A DNA stretch of 64,000 nt, from the NCBI RefSeq assembly GCF_001894745.1, contig NZ_BBYF01000013.1:107321-171320 (forward strand), written 5' to 3'. Positions 1-14,400 of the stretch are shown here, in pieces. Source of the stretch: Paenibacillus sp. NAIST15-1. GTDB taxonomy: Bacteria > Bacillota > Bacilli > Paenibacillales > Paenibacillaceae. Below the pieces are notes generated by a model. That model was not told the DNA's origin, searched no databases, and saw only the letters and a program-made list of their open reading frames with translations. The position numbers and the translations under genes are program-made. Numbering within the stretch: the first letter of the stretch is position 1; every line of letters begins with the position of its first letter.

Positions 1-2460
1 GTCATTCCGCTTATGGAATATGTGTATGAGAACAAGCTGGATATCAGCAGCTTGAAGCTTGTCGCCGTTGGATCGGACTATTGCCCGCCGGATGAGTTTC
101 AGAAGATGCTGGATCGATTCGGTTCGCAGTTCCGCATCATTAATAGCTATGGCGTGACTGAGACATGCATCGATGCCAGCTATTATGAACCAACGACTCC
201 AACTGTTCCAAGAGCGCTACCGATTGGAAAACCATTGCCGGGTGTAACGATGTACATTATGGACGGACAACGTTCCTTGCTTCCGGTTGGTGTCATCGGT
301 GAGCTTTATATCGGCGGCCCATGCGTCGGTCGCGGGTATTGGAATCGCCCAGAGATGACGAGTGAGAAATTCGTCGCAGATCCATTCCTGCAGGATCACC
401 GAATGTACCGCACAGGGGATCTGGCTCGTTGGATGCCGGATGGCAACATCGAATATTTAGGCCGTATCGACCATCAAGTGAAAATACGTGGTTACCGCAT
501 TGAGAACGGCGAAGTCGAGTCCAAGCTTCTCAAGGTGGAGACTGTTCGGGAGAGTGTCGTCGTGGCGCGTCAGGATCCGAACGGGACAAAAGCATTATGC
601 GCTTATTTCGTTGCGGATCGCAATCTGACGGTGAGTGAACTGAGAAGCGCATTGGCCGATGAATTGCCCGCATATATGATTCCATCCTATTTCGTTCAAC
701 TGGATCGCCTGCCGCTCACACCGAACGGGAAAGTCGATCGCAAGGCGCTGCCTGCCCCGGAAGCGGGTGCGCACACGGGGATTGAATACGTGGCGCCGCG
801 CACGGAAGAGGAGTTAGCGCTGGCGAATGTATGGCAAACCGTCCTTGGTATTGAACGAGTCGGTGTGCTGGATCATTTCTTTGAGCTTGGAGGCGACTCC
901 ATCAAGTCTATCCAAGTTGCTTCCCGATTGCAGCAAGCAGGCTATAAGCTTGAAATTCGGGATCTGTTCAAGTATCCAACGATTGCCCAACTGGGATCCC
1001 ACTTGCAGAGGGTAAGCAAGGTTGCAGATCAGGGCGAAGTATCAGGTGACGTGCCGCTTACACCGATTCTTGGATGGTTTTTCGAACAGCAGTTTGCCGA
1101 CGCGCATCACTATAACCAGTCGATCATGCTGTACCGGAGAGAAGGCTTTAACGAAGCGGCAATCCGCAATGTACTTCAGGCAGTAACGGAACATCACGAT
1201 GCGCTGCGCATCGTATTCCGACGGAATGATCAAGGTGATTATACAGCTTGGAATCGCGCAATCGAAGAGGGAGAATTGTTCCATCTGGAAGTTCTGAACC
1301 TTACTGGCTCAGCATCAGGTGATCATGAGCAGAATGTACGGCAGATCATTGAAGCCAAGGCCACGGAGATTCAGCGCGGCTTCGACCTGCACGATGGGCC
1401 GTTGGCAAGAGCCGGATTGTTCCGTACCGATGAGGGGGATCATCTTCTGCTTGTTATGCACCATGGCGTTGTTGACGGTGTGTCCTGGCGCATCTTGCTG
1501 GAGGATATCGCTACTGGATATGAACAAGCGTTGAAGGGAGAGCCTGTTCGGCTGCCTGCCAAGACGGACAGCTTCCGCACATGGGCGAATCAGCTCGCGT
1601 CATATGCACGAAGCGAAGCCATGATAGAGGAACAAGTCTTCTGGGAACAGGCAGAAGCGAATGCAACGAGTATTTTGCCTTTGCCGAAGGATTTTGAAGC
1701 GAAGACATCCTTGCAACAGGATAGCGAGTCGGTCGTAGTGGAATGGAGCCGGGAGGAGACGGATATGCTGCTGAAGCATGTTCACCGGGCTTATAACACG
1801 GACATGAACGACATTCTGCTCGCGGCGCTCGGCATGGCTATACAGCAATGGTGTGGACATGAGAAAGCCCTAGTTACACTTGAAGGACACGGCCGCGAAA
1901 ATATCATGCCGGAGCTTGATATTTCGCGCACTGTGGGGTGGTTCACGAGTGAATATCCATTCCTGCTCGAGAGCGATCCGAACAAGAGTTTGTCCTATCG
2001 AATCAAACGAATGAAGGAAAATTTGCGACGTATTCCGAATAAAGGCATCGGTTATGGCATTCATCGATATTTATCGGACTCAGGTACGGAAAATGTATCA
2101 CGATCAGAAGCATCAGCTCAGCCAGAAATCAGCTTCAACTATTTGGGACAATTCGATCAGGATTTGCAGAACAATGAGATGGAAGTCTCTTCATATTCGG
2201 GCGGAGCAGAGATAAGCGTTCGTCAGGCTCGTAACACCACACTTGATTTTAACGGGATGATATCGGCTGGGGTTCTTGCATTGGAAGTGAGCTACAGCAG
2301 CAAGCAATACCGCCGCGATACGATCGACCGACTGGCAGGATTGCTGAAGGGAAGTTTGCAGGAGATCGTTGCCCACTGCGCATCGAAAGATAAGCCAGAA
2401 TTGACACCAAGTGACGTATTGGTTAACGGGCTTGGTATTGAGGATCTGGAGCGTATTGCG
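1..2460 (+). other. NRPS 1 module a (partial): A(Orn/Dab-like)-T-E
   Basis: Only the C-terminal part of the adenylation domain is present ([27 protein letters not shown]). Visible pocket residues are A-G-S-I-D at positions 299/301/322/330/331 of the GrsA scheme, close to the Orn code DVGEIGSIDK. The carrier serine is at 898-900. The following epimerization domain has HHGVVDG at 1459-1479 and intact downstream motifs, so the residue should be incorporated as D-Orn or D-Dab. Substrate confidence is moderate because the first four code positions are outside the window. Confidence 0.8.
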
Positions 2461-5400
2461 GAGCAGACGAGGGATCTCGGGGACATCGAGAACATTTATG
2501 CACTGACGCCGATGCAGAAGGGAATGTGGTTCCATAACGCGATGGACGGTCAAGCGGGCGCTTATTTTGAACAGACTCGCTTTTCGATTCAAGGAGAGCT
2601 TGACGTTCAGCTATTCGCAAGCAGCCTAGATGTAATCGCGACGCGCCATGCGGTGCTTCGCACCAATTTCTTCAGCGGCTGGAACGGAGAATTGCTGCAA
2701 ATTGTATACCGGAATAAGAATCTGGAATTTAGTTACGAGGATCTAACGGAATTGCCGGAGCATGAGAAGCAGGATCGAGTTGAAGCGATGGCGCAAGCTG
2801 ACAAGCAGCGGGGCTTCAATCTGGAGCGCGATGCGCTCATGCGGGTGTCCGTGTTGCGGACGAGCGTGAACTGCAGTCATGTCATTTGGAGCTCTCATCA
2901 TATTCTGATGGATGGCTGGTGCTTGCCGCAGCTCACGCAAGAATGGCTCGAGACGTATTCCGATTCCGTAAATGGACGGTCAAGCAGCCGATCGGGAGCA
3001 TCGCCATACAGTCTCTATATTGAATGGCTGTACAGGCAGGATTACACAGCTGCATCTCAGTATTGGAGTGACTATCTGTCGGATTACGATCAGCAAACGG
3101 TTCTTCCTCAGAAGAAATCGAGCGGGCGCAGCGATGTATATATTGCTGACAATCTCGTATTTGAACTGGGCGAGGCTTTAACTGCGAAGATGCATCGGGT
3201 AGCGAAGCAGCATCAGCTGACGCTGAACACGCTAATGCAGGCGGCATGGGGCATTATTTTGCAGAAGTACAACAATACCGGCGACGCTGTATTCGGCGGA
3301 GTCGTATCGGGCAGACCGGCGGAAATCCCAGGCATTGAATCCATGATTGGACTATTCATTAACACCATTCCGATTCGTGTTGTGTGTGAAGCGGATGACA
3401 GATTTGCCGACGTGATGAAGCAACTTCAGGAGAAGGCACTGGAGTCAGGGCGGTATGATTATTATCCGCTGTATGACATACAGGCGCTCAGCGCTCATAA
3501 GCAGGATTTGATTAATCATATTCTGGTGTTCGAAAATTACCCGATGGAAGAGCAAATGGAACAGGCTGGTGATGAGCGGGGACAATTGAACATTACTGAC
3601 GTGCGGGTGGCCGAGCAGACGAGCTATGATTTCAATCTCGTAGTGATGCCTGGCGAGGATATGATGATTCGCCTCGAGTACAATGCCGCCATGTATGTTC
3701 GAGCAGATATGGAGAGAGTGCGGCAGCATCTGATTCACGTCCTTGAGCAGGTAACAGCTGATCCGGCCATTGCTGTGAAAGATGTCCGTCTGGCGACCGA
3801 CGTCGAGAAGGCAGAGCTTCTGACGGCATTCAATGATACGGAAGTCGAATATCCTCGCGAACAGATGATTCATCGGATGTTCGAGGAGCAGGTTCAGCGG
3901 ACGCCGGATGCGGCGGCGGTGTTGTACGGAGCAGATACGATGACCTACCAGGAGATGAATGATCGTGCCAATCAGTTGGCGCGGACACTGCGAGCAGCAG
4001 GCGTTGTTCCGGATCAGATCGTCGGCATTATGGCGGAACGATCGTTAGAGCTAATGGTTGGCATCATGGGGATATTGAAAGCTGGCGGCGCTTATGTGCC
4101 GATCGCGCCGGATTATCCAGAAGAACGCATCCGATATATGCTGGACGATTCCGAGGCTCAAGTACTGATTGTTCAAGGCAGCGTGGGTGAAGCAATTGAT
4201 TTTGCTGGCCGCGTTATTAATCTGGATGATGCTGACTCGTACGATCAGGATAACTCAAACCTTGAGGTGGTCAACAAGCCAACCGATATCGCCTACATCA
4301 TCTATACATCTGGTACGACCGGACGTCCGAAAGGGGTTATGGTCGAGCATACGTCAGTCATCAACCGCTTGTTGTGGATGCAGAAGCGGTACCCGATTGA
4401 TGCGAATGACACCATTATGCAGAAGACGGCGATCACGTTCGACGTATCTGTTTGGGAGCTGTTCTGGTGGGCATTTGTCGGATCGAAGGTGCTTATGCTT
4501 CCAGTTGGCGGAGAGAAGAATCCGGCAGCAATCGTTGAGGCGATTGAACAGTACGATATTACGACCATGCACTTCGTGCCATCAATGCTGCACGCCTTCC
4601 TCGAGCATATCGAGCAGCTGCCTGAGGCAGAGCGTGATCGTCTGTCTCCACTCCAGCAGGTGTTCACGAGCGGTGAGGCGCTGTTGGCATCGCAGGTCGA
4701 GCGATTCCATCAGTATGTTGTACCTGCCAGCGGAGCACGACTCATCAATCTGTACGGTCCGACAGAGGCAACGGTTGATGTCACGTACTTCGACTGCGAA
4801 CTAGGCCAAACGTATGTGAGTGTGCCGATTGGCAAGCCGATTGACAATACACGCATCTATATCGTGAACGAGCACAATCAAGTACAGCCGATCGGCATCG
4901 CGGGCGAACTGTGCATCGCGGGCGTCGGATTGGCGCGCGGATACTGGAACCGTCCAGAACTGACAGAAGAGAAATTCGTATTGGTGCCTTCCGTGGGTGA
5001 ACGGATGTACCGAACAGGTGATCTCGCGCGGTGGCTGCCAGACGGCAACATCGAATATTTAGGACGGATTGATCATCAGGTGAAAATCCGCGGCTATCGA
5101 ATCGAGCTTGGCGAGCTGGAGACTGCGCTGCTGAATATTGACGCGGTTCGGGAGACAGTCGTCGTTGCGAGGGAAGACGAGAGCGGACAGAAGTCACTTT
5201 GCGCCTACTATGTAGCAGACGGAGAAGCAACAGTAAGTGACCTGCGAGCCGCACTTGCCGCCGAACTGCCAAGCTACATGATTCCATCATACTTCGTAAG
5301 GCTGGAGCAGATGCCGCTGGCGCCGAACGGCAAGCTGGATCGCAAAGCTTTACCGGCTCCAGAGAGAAGCCTTCAAGTTGAATCGGAATATGTTGCTCCG

Positions 5401-8400
5401 CGCACGGAAGCGGAACAGATGCTGGCAACCGTATGGCAAGCCGTACTTGGCATCGAACGTGTCGGGATAACCGATCACTTCTTCGAGCTTGGCGGAGATT
5501 CCATCAAGTCCATTCAAGTGGCAGCAAGAATGCAGCAGGCGGGCTTCAAGCTTGAAATTCGCGACTTGTTCAAATACCCAACGGTTACACAGTTGGTTCC
5601 ATACATGCAGCCGATTAATCGAACGGCTGATCAGGGAGAAGTCGTCGGTGAGGTGCCGATGACACCGATTCTTCATTGGTTCGAGCATCAGCAGTTTGCG
5701 AATCCGCATCATTTCAATCAGTCGGTAATGCTGTATCGCAAGGATGGCTTTGTCGCAGATGCAGTGCGCAAGGCGCTTCATAAGTTGGTTGAACACCACG
5801 ATGCGCTTCGTATTGTAATTCAGAGAACGGAACAAGGAGAATTTTCGCTCTGGAATCGATCCCTAGTAGAGGGCGAACTCTTCAGTATGGAAGAGATCGA
5901 TTTAACGGATCAGTCGGATTTTGCCGCAGCGATTGAAGCGGAAGCAAACCACATTCAAGGCAGTATTGATCTACAGGCAGGGCCTTTGGTCAAGGCAGGC
6001 TTATTCCACGGCAGTGATGGTGATCACTTGCTGCTCGTTATCCACCACGCAGTCATCGATGGCGTGTCTTGGAGAATATTGCTTGAGGATCTCGCATTAG
6101 GCTACGAACAGGCGCTGAATCAACGCCAAGTACGTCTGCCGATGAAGACGGACAGCTTCCGTACATGGGCGGAACAGCTAGTAGAGTATGCGAATAGTTC
6201 AGCGATGGATAAGGAATCTGCTTATTGGCTCGGCGTCGCGCAGACGAAAGTGGCCGCCCTGCCTAAAGACAGCGAGTGCACGGTTTCCTTGCAGCGCGAT
6301 AGTGAATCCGTCGTGCTCGAGTGGAATCGGGAAGATACAGAACGGCTTCTGAAGCATGTTCACCGTGCTTACAACACCGAAATGGATGATATTCTGCTCA
6401 CAGCGCTTGGCAGGGCACTCATGAAGTGGCGCGGCATCGAGCGCATACTGGTTACGCTGGAAGGTCATGGTCGCGAGTCCATTATACAAGGCATGGATAT
6501 TACGCGGACGGTTGGCTGGTTTACGACCGAATATCCGTTTGAGCTCGTGACGGAAGCGAACGACAGTCTTGGATCTCAGATCAAGAAGGTAAAAGAGGAT
6601 TTGCGCCGCATTCCGAACAAAGGAATCGGGTACGGTCTGTTCCGGTATTTATCCAATTCGGGCAAACAGGCTTGGAATGATGCGCCAACTACACAAATTC
6701 GTTACAACTACCTGGGACAGTTCGATGCGGACTTGAGCAATAACGAACTGAGTGTATCTCCATATGCAAGCGGTTCGGAGATTAGCGATGAGCAGGAGCG
6801 CAAGTATCCGCTCGATATTAACGGCGTGATCGCAGAAGGCCAATTGACACTGGGATTAAGCTACAGCGTCAAGGAGTATCGCAAAGAGACTATGGAGAAA
6901 TTGGGCGATTTCCTTACAGAATCACTGAAGGAAATTATCGCACACTGCGAATCACAGGAACGGACGCAATTGACGCCAAGTGATGTCTTGTTTAAGGGAC
7001 TTAGCTTGGAGTGGCTGGATCGGATATCTTCGCAAATGCAGCATATCGGCGAGATCGAGAATGTATATGCATTGACGCCGATGCAGAAGGGAATGTGGTT
7101 CCACAGCGCGATGGACAGTCTGACGGGGGCGTACCATGAGCAGACGATGTTCACATTGGAAGGTACGCTTGATGTGGAACTGTTCTCCAGCAGTCTGAAC
7201 GAATTGGCGAAGCGGCACGCTGTGTTGCGAACGAACTTCATTAGCGGCCCTCAAGGCGAACCGGTACAAGTCGTATTCCGGAACAAACCAATCGGATTCT
7301 CGTTCCAGGATGTGCGCGCTTTGAATGAAGAGGAACAGCAATCCTTCATTAAGGAAGCGGTCAGCAGTGACCAACTGCTTGGCTTCGATCTCGCACAAGG
7401 TGCCCTGATACGCGTATCGGCTATCCGTACAGGGGAATTGAGCTGCCGTGTACTGTGGAGCTCTCACCATATCCTGATGGACGGCTGGTGCCTGCCACAG
7501 CTGATGCAAGAGCTGTTCGATACGTATGCCGCCTTGCTGCAGAAGAAGTCGCCGGATAGAACAGCGGTTCCAGCTTACAGCCAATACATTGAATGGCTAG
7601 GGCAGCAGGACGAGGAGGCGGCCGGGACTTATTGGTCTGCATACTTGGCTGATTACGATCAGGTAACAGAGATCCCGCAAGAATCATCGGCGGGAATCGA
7701 TAGTGAACCATATAAGGCTGAAAAATGGAGTCGTGAATTGGATGCTGGCTTGAGCGCATCCATTAGCCGGACGGCGAGACAGCATCAGGTTACGCTTAAT
7801 ACTTTACTGCAAGCGGCATGGGGCGTTATTTTGCAAAAATACAATGGCACAAATGATGTTGTGTTCGGCAGCGTCGTATCAGGCAGACCAGCAGAGGTGC
7901 CAGGCATTGAGACGATGATCGGCTTATTCATTAATACGATTCCGATCCGCGTCAAGTGCGAGGGAAGCACCAGCTTTGCGGAACTGATGGGGCTGCTTCA
8001 AGAACAAGCGCTGGAGTCCGGCAAGTACGATTATTATCCGCTGTATGAGATACAATCTCGAAGTGCGCTGAAGCAGAATGCGATCAGACAAATTATGGTG
8101 TTCGAGAACTACCCGATGGACGAACAGCTAGAGCAGGCGGGCGGCGACGAGCACGGTATGCCATCCTTAACTGATGTAGCGGTGGAGGAACAGACCAATT
8201 ACGATTTCAACTTGATCGTTGTACCGGGAGAACAAATCTCTATTCGGTTTGATTACAATGCTAACCGCTTCGTACAAGCAGACATGGAACGGTTGATGGG
8301 GCATTTGAACAATATTTTGGAGCAGATCGTAGACAATCCACGGATTGCTGTAGAAGATCTGGAGCTCGCGACGGAAGCCGAGAAGTCGGAAGTGGTCCAA

Positions 8401-11400
8401 TCATTCAACGATACATTTACGAATTACCCTCGAGACATGATGCTGCATCGCTTATTTGAGGAACAAGCCGAACGACATACTGATGCAGTAGCCATCTCCT
8501 TCCGAGATGTCCAGATGACGTATCGTGATTTGAACGATCGGGCGAACCGATTGGCACGTACACTGCGGGCAGTCGGAGTTGGAACGGATAAGCTGGTAGG
8601 CCTCATGTCTGAACGTTCGCCGGATATGATTATTGGTATTCTGGCAATCTTGAAGGCAGGAGGCGGGTATGTGCCAATCGATCCGGAATATCCGGAAGAA
8701 CGGATTCGGTACATGCTTGAAGATTCCGGTGCGCGAATCATGCTGGCACAGCAGCACTTAACGGGGAAAATTCCAGTCATGGACGCATCACCACTTGATG
8801 CAATTATCAATCTTGACACCGAAACATCCTATGACAGCAACGGTTCGAATCTTGAGGCGAACACAGACGCAAGCAGCGAGAACTTAGCCTGTGTCATCTA
8901 CACATCCGGCACGACGGGTAAGCCGAAGGGGAACTTGACGACGCACCGCAATATTGTACGTGTGGTGAGAGAAACCGAGTATATCGACATCACAAATCAT
9001 GACAACGTGCTGCAAATGTCCAGCTATGCATTTGACGGGTCGACCTTCGACATCTATGGTGCACTGCTGAACGGGGCCAAGCTTGTTCTTGTACCACACG
9101 AGACGCTTCTGGAAGTACGGCAATTGGCTGAGTTGATCGTACAAGAGAAGATTTCGGTTATGTTCATCACGACGGCGTACTTCAACGTACTGGTTGATGT
9201 CCAGGCTTCCTGCTTGAGCAATATTCGGGCTATCTTATTCGGTGGCGAACGGGTATCTGTCAGCCACGTCCGCAAGGCGCTCAATCATGTCGCGCCAGGT
9301 ACACTCAAGCATGTATACGGCCCGACGGAGAGCACCGTATTTGCGACTTGCCACGATGTGTACGAAGTTCCGGAGAATGCGGTGACGGTACCGATTGGAC
9401 GTCCGATCAGCAATACGTCAATCTATATCGTTGATGCGAACAATAAGCTGCAGCCAGTAGGCGTTGCCGGCGAGTTGTGCGTGGCAGGTGATGGATTGGC
9501 ACGAGGATATTTGAATCGTCCAGACTTGACGGCAGAGAAGTTCGTCGATTCCCCGTACGTCCAGGGAGAGCGGATGTACCGCACGGGAGACTTGGCGAAA
9601 TGGCTTCCTGACGGTTCCATTGAATATGTTGGCCGAATCGACCAACAGGTGAAAATTCGCGGATATCGGATTGAGCTAGGAGAAATCGAGGCGCAGCTGC
9701 TGAATGTAGAGGATGTGCAGGAAGCGGTCGTCGTCGCACGAGACACTGACACAAGCGAGAAGCAGCTATGCGCCTACTATGTAGCGATGCGTCCGCTTGA
9801 GGCGAATCATTTGCGCGAAGTGCTGGGTCAAGCTATGCCAAGTTATATGCTTCCAGCGCACTTTATTCAGCTGGAACAGCTTCCACTCACACCGAACGGC
9901 AAGGTAGACCGCAAGGCGCTGCCGGCTCCGGAAGAAGGACGGAGCGGAGAGACTTTCGTTGCGCCGCGGACGCCGCTTGAAGCACAGCTTGTTCAAATTT
10001 GGCAGGATGTGCTCGGTATTAGCAGTGTAAGCGTGACGGATCATTTCTTCGAGTTGGGTGGTCATTCCCTGAAGGCGACGCTGCTCGTAAACAGACTGCA
10101 TCAGGAGCTTAATATCGAGTTGCCGTTGAAAGACGTATTTCAATATCCGACGCTTGAAGTGATGGCGAAGCGACTCAGCAATGCGGAGGGAAGCAGGCAT
10201 GTGAGTATCCCGGTGGCGGCTCCAAGCCAGCATTATCCGGTGTCTTCGGCTCAAAAACGCTTGTATATTCTTCATCAGCTTGAAGGGGCGGAACTGAGTT
10301 ACAACATGCCGAACATGATGCTGCTTGAGGGAGCTGTGGATCTTGGGCGATTGGAAGAAGCCTTCAAGAGACTGATTGAGCGCCATGATACGCTGCGCAC
10401 TGGATTTGAGATTGTGAACGGCGAGCCTGTTCAACGGATTTACCCGGAAGTAGACTTCGCAATCGAGCATGTGCTCGCAAACGAGGAAGGTGCTTCGAAG
10501 CTTATGCAGCAGTTTGTCCGTTCCTTCCAATTGGAGAAGCCGCCTCTGCTGCGAATCGGAGTTATCGAATTGGCGGAAGAACGTTCCATTCTCATGTTCG
10601 ATATGCATCATATCATCTCAGACGGTACGTCGATGGGCATTCTCATCAATGAGTTTGTCCGCTTGTACAGTGGAGAAGAGCTTACGCCGCTGCGGATTCA
10701 ATATAAGGATTACGCCGTATGGCAGCAATCGGATACTCAGCAGGAGGCAATGAAGCTGCAAGAAGGATATTGGCTAAAGGTACTGGGTGGAGAGCTTCCG
10801 GTGCTGGAAATGCCGACGGACTCCATTCGTCCGACAACGCAAAGCTTCCGCGGAGATTTGCTGCAGTTCGATCTAGATCCATTGAGAAGTGCGGGGCTGC
10901 GGAGAATTGCAGCGGAGAACGGAGCCACAATGTACATGGTGCTGCTCGCGCTGTACAAGACGATGCTTCACAAGTATTCCGCTCAAGAGGACATTATCGT
11001 AGGTACGCCGATCGCAGGCCGAAACCATGGAGACTTACAGCCGCTTCTCGGCATGTTCGTCAATACGCTGGCCATTCGAAGCTATCCGGCTGCCAGCAAG
11101 ACTTTCTTATCCTATTTGGATGAAATAAAAGAAACAACACTTGCCGCCTTCGAGAATCAGAATTATCCATTCGAAGCATTGGTCGAACAGGTGCAAGTGA
11201 TGCGCGATATGAGCCGCAATCCGGTATTTGATACGATGTTTATTTTGCAAAATGCGGATCAAGGTGAAATGAAGATTGATGGGGTACGACTCCAGTCGGT
11301 GCCGAATGAACACACCGTATCCAAGTTCGATTTGACCTTCCAAGCGGAAGAGGATGAAGCGGAAATCGTGTGCAGCATTGAATACGCAACAGATTTATTC

Positions 11401-14400
11401 AAGCGAGGCACGATTGAGCGAATGGCAAGACATTTCGAACAATTAGTCGATTCGGTGCTGGATAACCCGCAAGCAAGTCTATCTAACTTGAGCATGGTAA
11501 CAAATGAGGAAAAGGCGCTGCTTCAGGATAAGTTCAATGATACGGATATGGCGCATCCAAGCGACAAGACGGTTCATGAACTGTTCGCGGAACAGGTGGA
11601 GCGGACACCAGATGCTGTTGCTGTCGTCTCTGGCTGCGAGCAATTAAGCTACGGAGAGCTCAATCGGAAGGCGAATCAGCTAGCGTGGAAGCTGCGTGAG
11701 TATGGGGTGACCGCAGAGCAGCCTGTCGGCATTATTGTCGAGCGAACGCTGAATACAGTCGTCGCAGTGATGGCCGTACTCAAAGCATCGGGCACATTCG
11801 TACCGATCGATCCCGAATATCCAGAGACGCGTATTCGCTATATGCTGGCAGACAGCGGGGCTAAGCTGGTGTTGGCGCAATCGGAGCTGCCGGGGATCAT
11901 TCCTGATGACGTCCGCCTAATTGATGTACGCGATAAGTCCCTGTACCAAGGCGACGGAGCTGACGTACCGAATGGCAGCAAACCGTCCAACCTGCTCTAT
12001 ATCATCTACACATCCGGAACGACGGGCAATCCGAAAGGGGTCATGCTGGAGCACGGCAACATGGTCAACCTGCTGCATTATCAGCAGAAAGGCACGAACA
12101 TTCCGATGCCTTCGCGGATCTTGCAATATGCGTCCGGCAGCTTCGATGTATGCTATCAGGAAATGTTCTCTGCGCTCCTGTTCGGCGGAAGCCTGTATAT
12201 GGTCGACAATGAGATGCGCAAGGATCCGGTACGCTTGTTCCAGGAAATCGAAAAGCATGAAATCGATGTGATGTTCATTCCAGTGGCGTTCCTGAAATTC
12301 ATCTTCGCCGAGCCGGAGTGGGCCGAAGCATTCCCGCGCTGCGTTCGCCATATCATTACGGCGGGCGAGCAGTTGGTCGTGACACCGCAAGTGCAGGCGT
12401 GCTTGAAGCGACTCGATATCTGCCTGCACAACCATTACGGGCCATCGGAGACTCATGTCGTGACGACCTACACGATGACGCCGGAAGTTATCGAGGTTGG
12501 TCTGCCGCCAATCGGCAAGCCGATCGCGAACACGAGCATTTACATCGTGAACGACAGCTTCGACCTGCAGCCGATCGGCGTGAAGGGCGAGCTCTACGTA
12601 TCCGGGGCAGGTGTCGGACGCGGGTACTGGGGGAGAACGGACTTGACGGAGGAGAAGTTCCTAGATAACCCGTTCGCACCTGGTGAGCGGCTGTACAAGA
12701 CAGGTGACGTAGCGCGCTGGCTTCCAGACGGCAGCATCGAGTATGTGGGACGCAGCGACCATCAGGTGAAAATCCGGGGCTTCCGCATTGAGCTGGGCGA
12801 GGTGGAATCGCAGTTGCTTCATGTACCGGCGGTACAGGAGGCGACCGTGGTGGCGCTGGAAGATCATGCGGGACAGAAGCAGTTGTGCGCGTATTTCACA
12901 GCAGAGCGCTCGCTCACGGCGGGCGAGCTGCGGGCAGCATTGTCGCAGGAGCTGCCAGGCTACATGATTCCGTCCTACTTCGTACAGTTGGAGCGGCTGC
13001 CGCTGACGCCGAATGGGAAGATCGATCGGAGAGCGCTGCCGAAGCCAGAAGGCGGCATTGAGACTGGAACGGAGTATGTCGCGCCGCGTACAGATACGGA
13101 AGCAAGACTTGCAAGCATTTGGCAGGATGTATTGGGGTTAGCAAGCGTAGGCGTGAAGGACAACTTCTTCGAGCTGGGCGGTCACTCGCTGCGGGCAACG
13201 ACGCTGGTGAGCAGGCTGTACAAGGAAATGAACGTCAACTTCCCGTTAAGAGGTGTGTTCCGTCATCCGACTATCGAGGAGATGTCTCAAGCAATCTCGC
13301 AAATGGAGACCTCATGGTATACAGCCATTCCGATTGCCGAGGAGCAAGAATACTATCCGTTATCTTCGGCTCAGTTGCGACTCTATATCATGAGCCAGCT
13401 GGAAGGAAGCGAGCTCAGCTACAATATGCCTGGCATGTTGGTGCTTGAAGGACAGCTGAATCGAGATCAATTCCAGACAGCATTTTTGAAGCTCATCGCT
13501 CGTCACGAGACTTTACGTACTGGCTTTGAGATGGTAGACGGCGAGCCGATGCAGCGCATCCATCGCAATACGGAATTCGCTATTGACTACAGACAGGTAT
13601 CCGAGGACGAAGTTCCGGAGATGATTGGACAATTTATCCGACCGTTCGACCTGGAGCATCCGCCATTATTGCGGGTCGGGTTGTTCGAAGTTGGGCAGGA
13701 TCGGCATATTCTCGTCTTTGATATGCACCATATCATTTCTGACGGTGTCTCAATGAGCAATTTAGTTGATGAATTTACTCGATTGTATGCGAATGAAGAA
13801 CGGCCGCCGCTGCGTATCCAGTACAAGGATTATGCGGTATGGCAGCAGACGAGTGAGAATCTTGAGAGGCTGAAGCACCAAGAAGACTATTGGATGAGTA
13901 TGCTGCAAGGCGATCTTCCGAACACAGAGTTGCCGTTGGATTATGATAGAGCGGCGGTTCGCAGCTTCGAAGGGGAGCAGATCGAATTCGAAATTAACCC
14001 GGTAGTGACGGGTCAGCTGAACCAACTTGCTTCTAATCATGAGTGCACACTGTACATGGTCTTAATGTCCGCCTATCAGATTCTGTTATCCAAATATTGC
14101 GGTCAGGATGACATTATTGTCGGTACTCCTGTTGCGGGTCGCAATCATGCCGATTTGGAGCCGTTGATCGGTATGTTCGTCAATACCCTCGCGATTCGTA
14201 ACCGTCCGCAGGGCGATAAAACGTTCCAATCGTTCTTGGCAGAGGTGAAAGAGACAACATTAGGTGCATTCGAACATCAGGAATATCCATTCGAGGAACT
14301 GATTGACCTCTTGAAGCTGCAGTGGGAGACAAGCCGCAATCCATTGTTCGATACGGTGTTCGTCCTCCAGAATACGGAGGAGCGTGAAGCCGGAATCGGT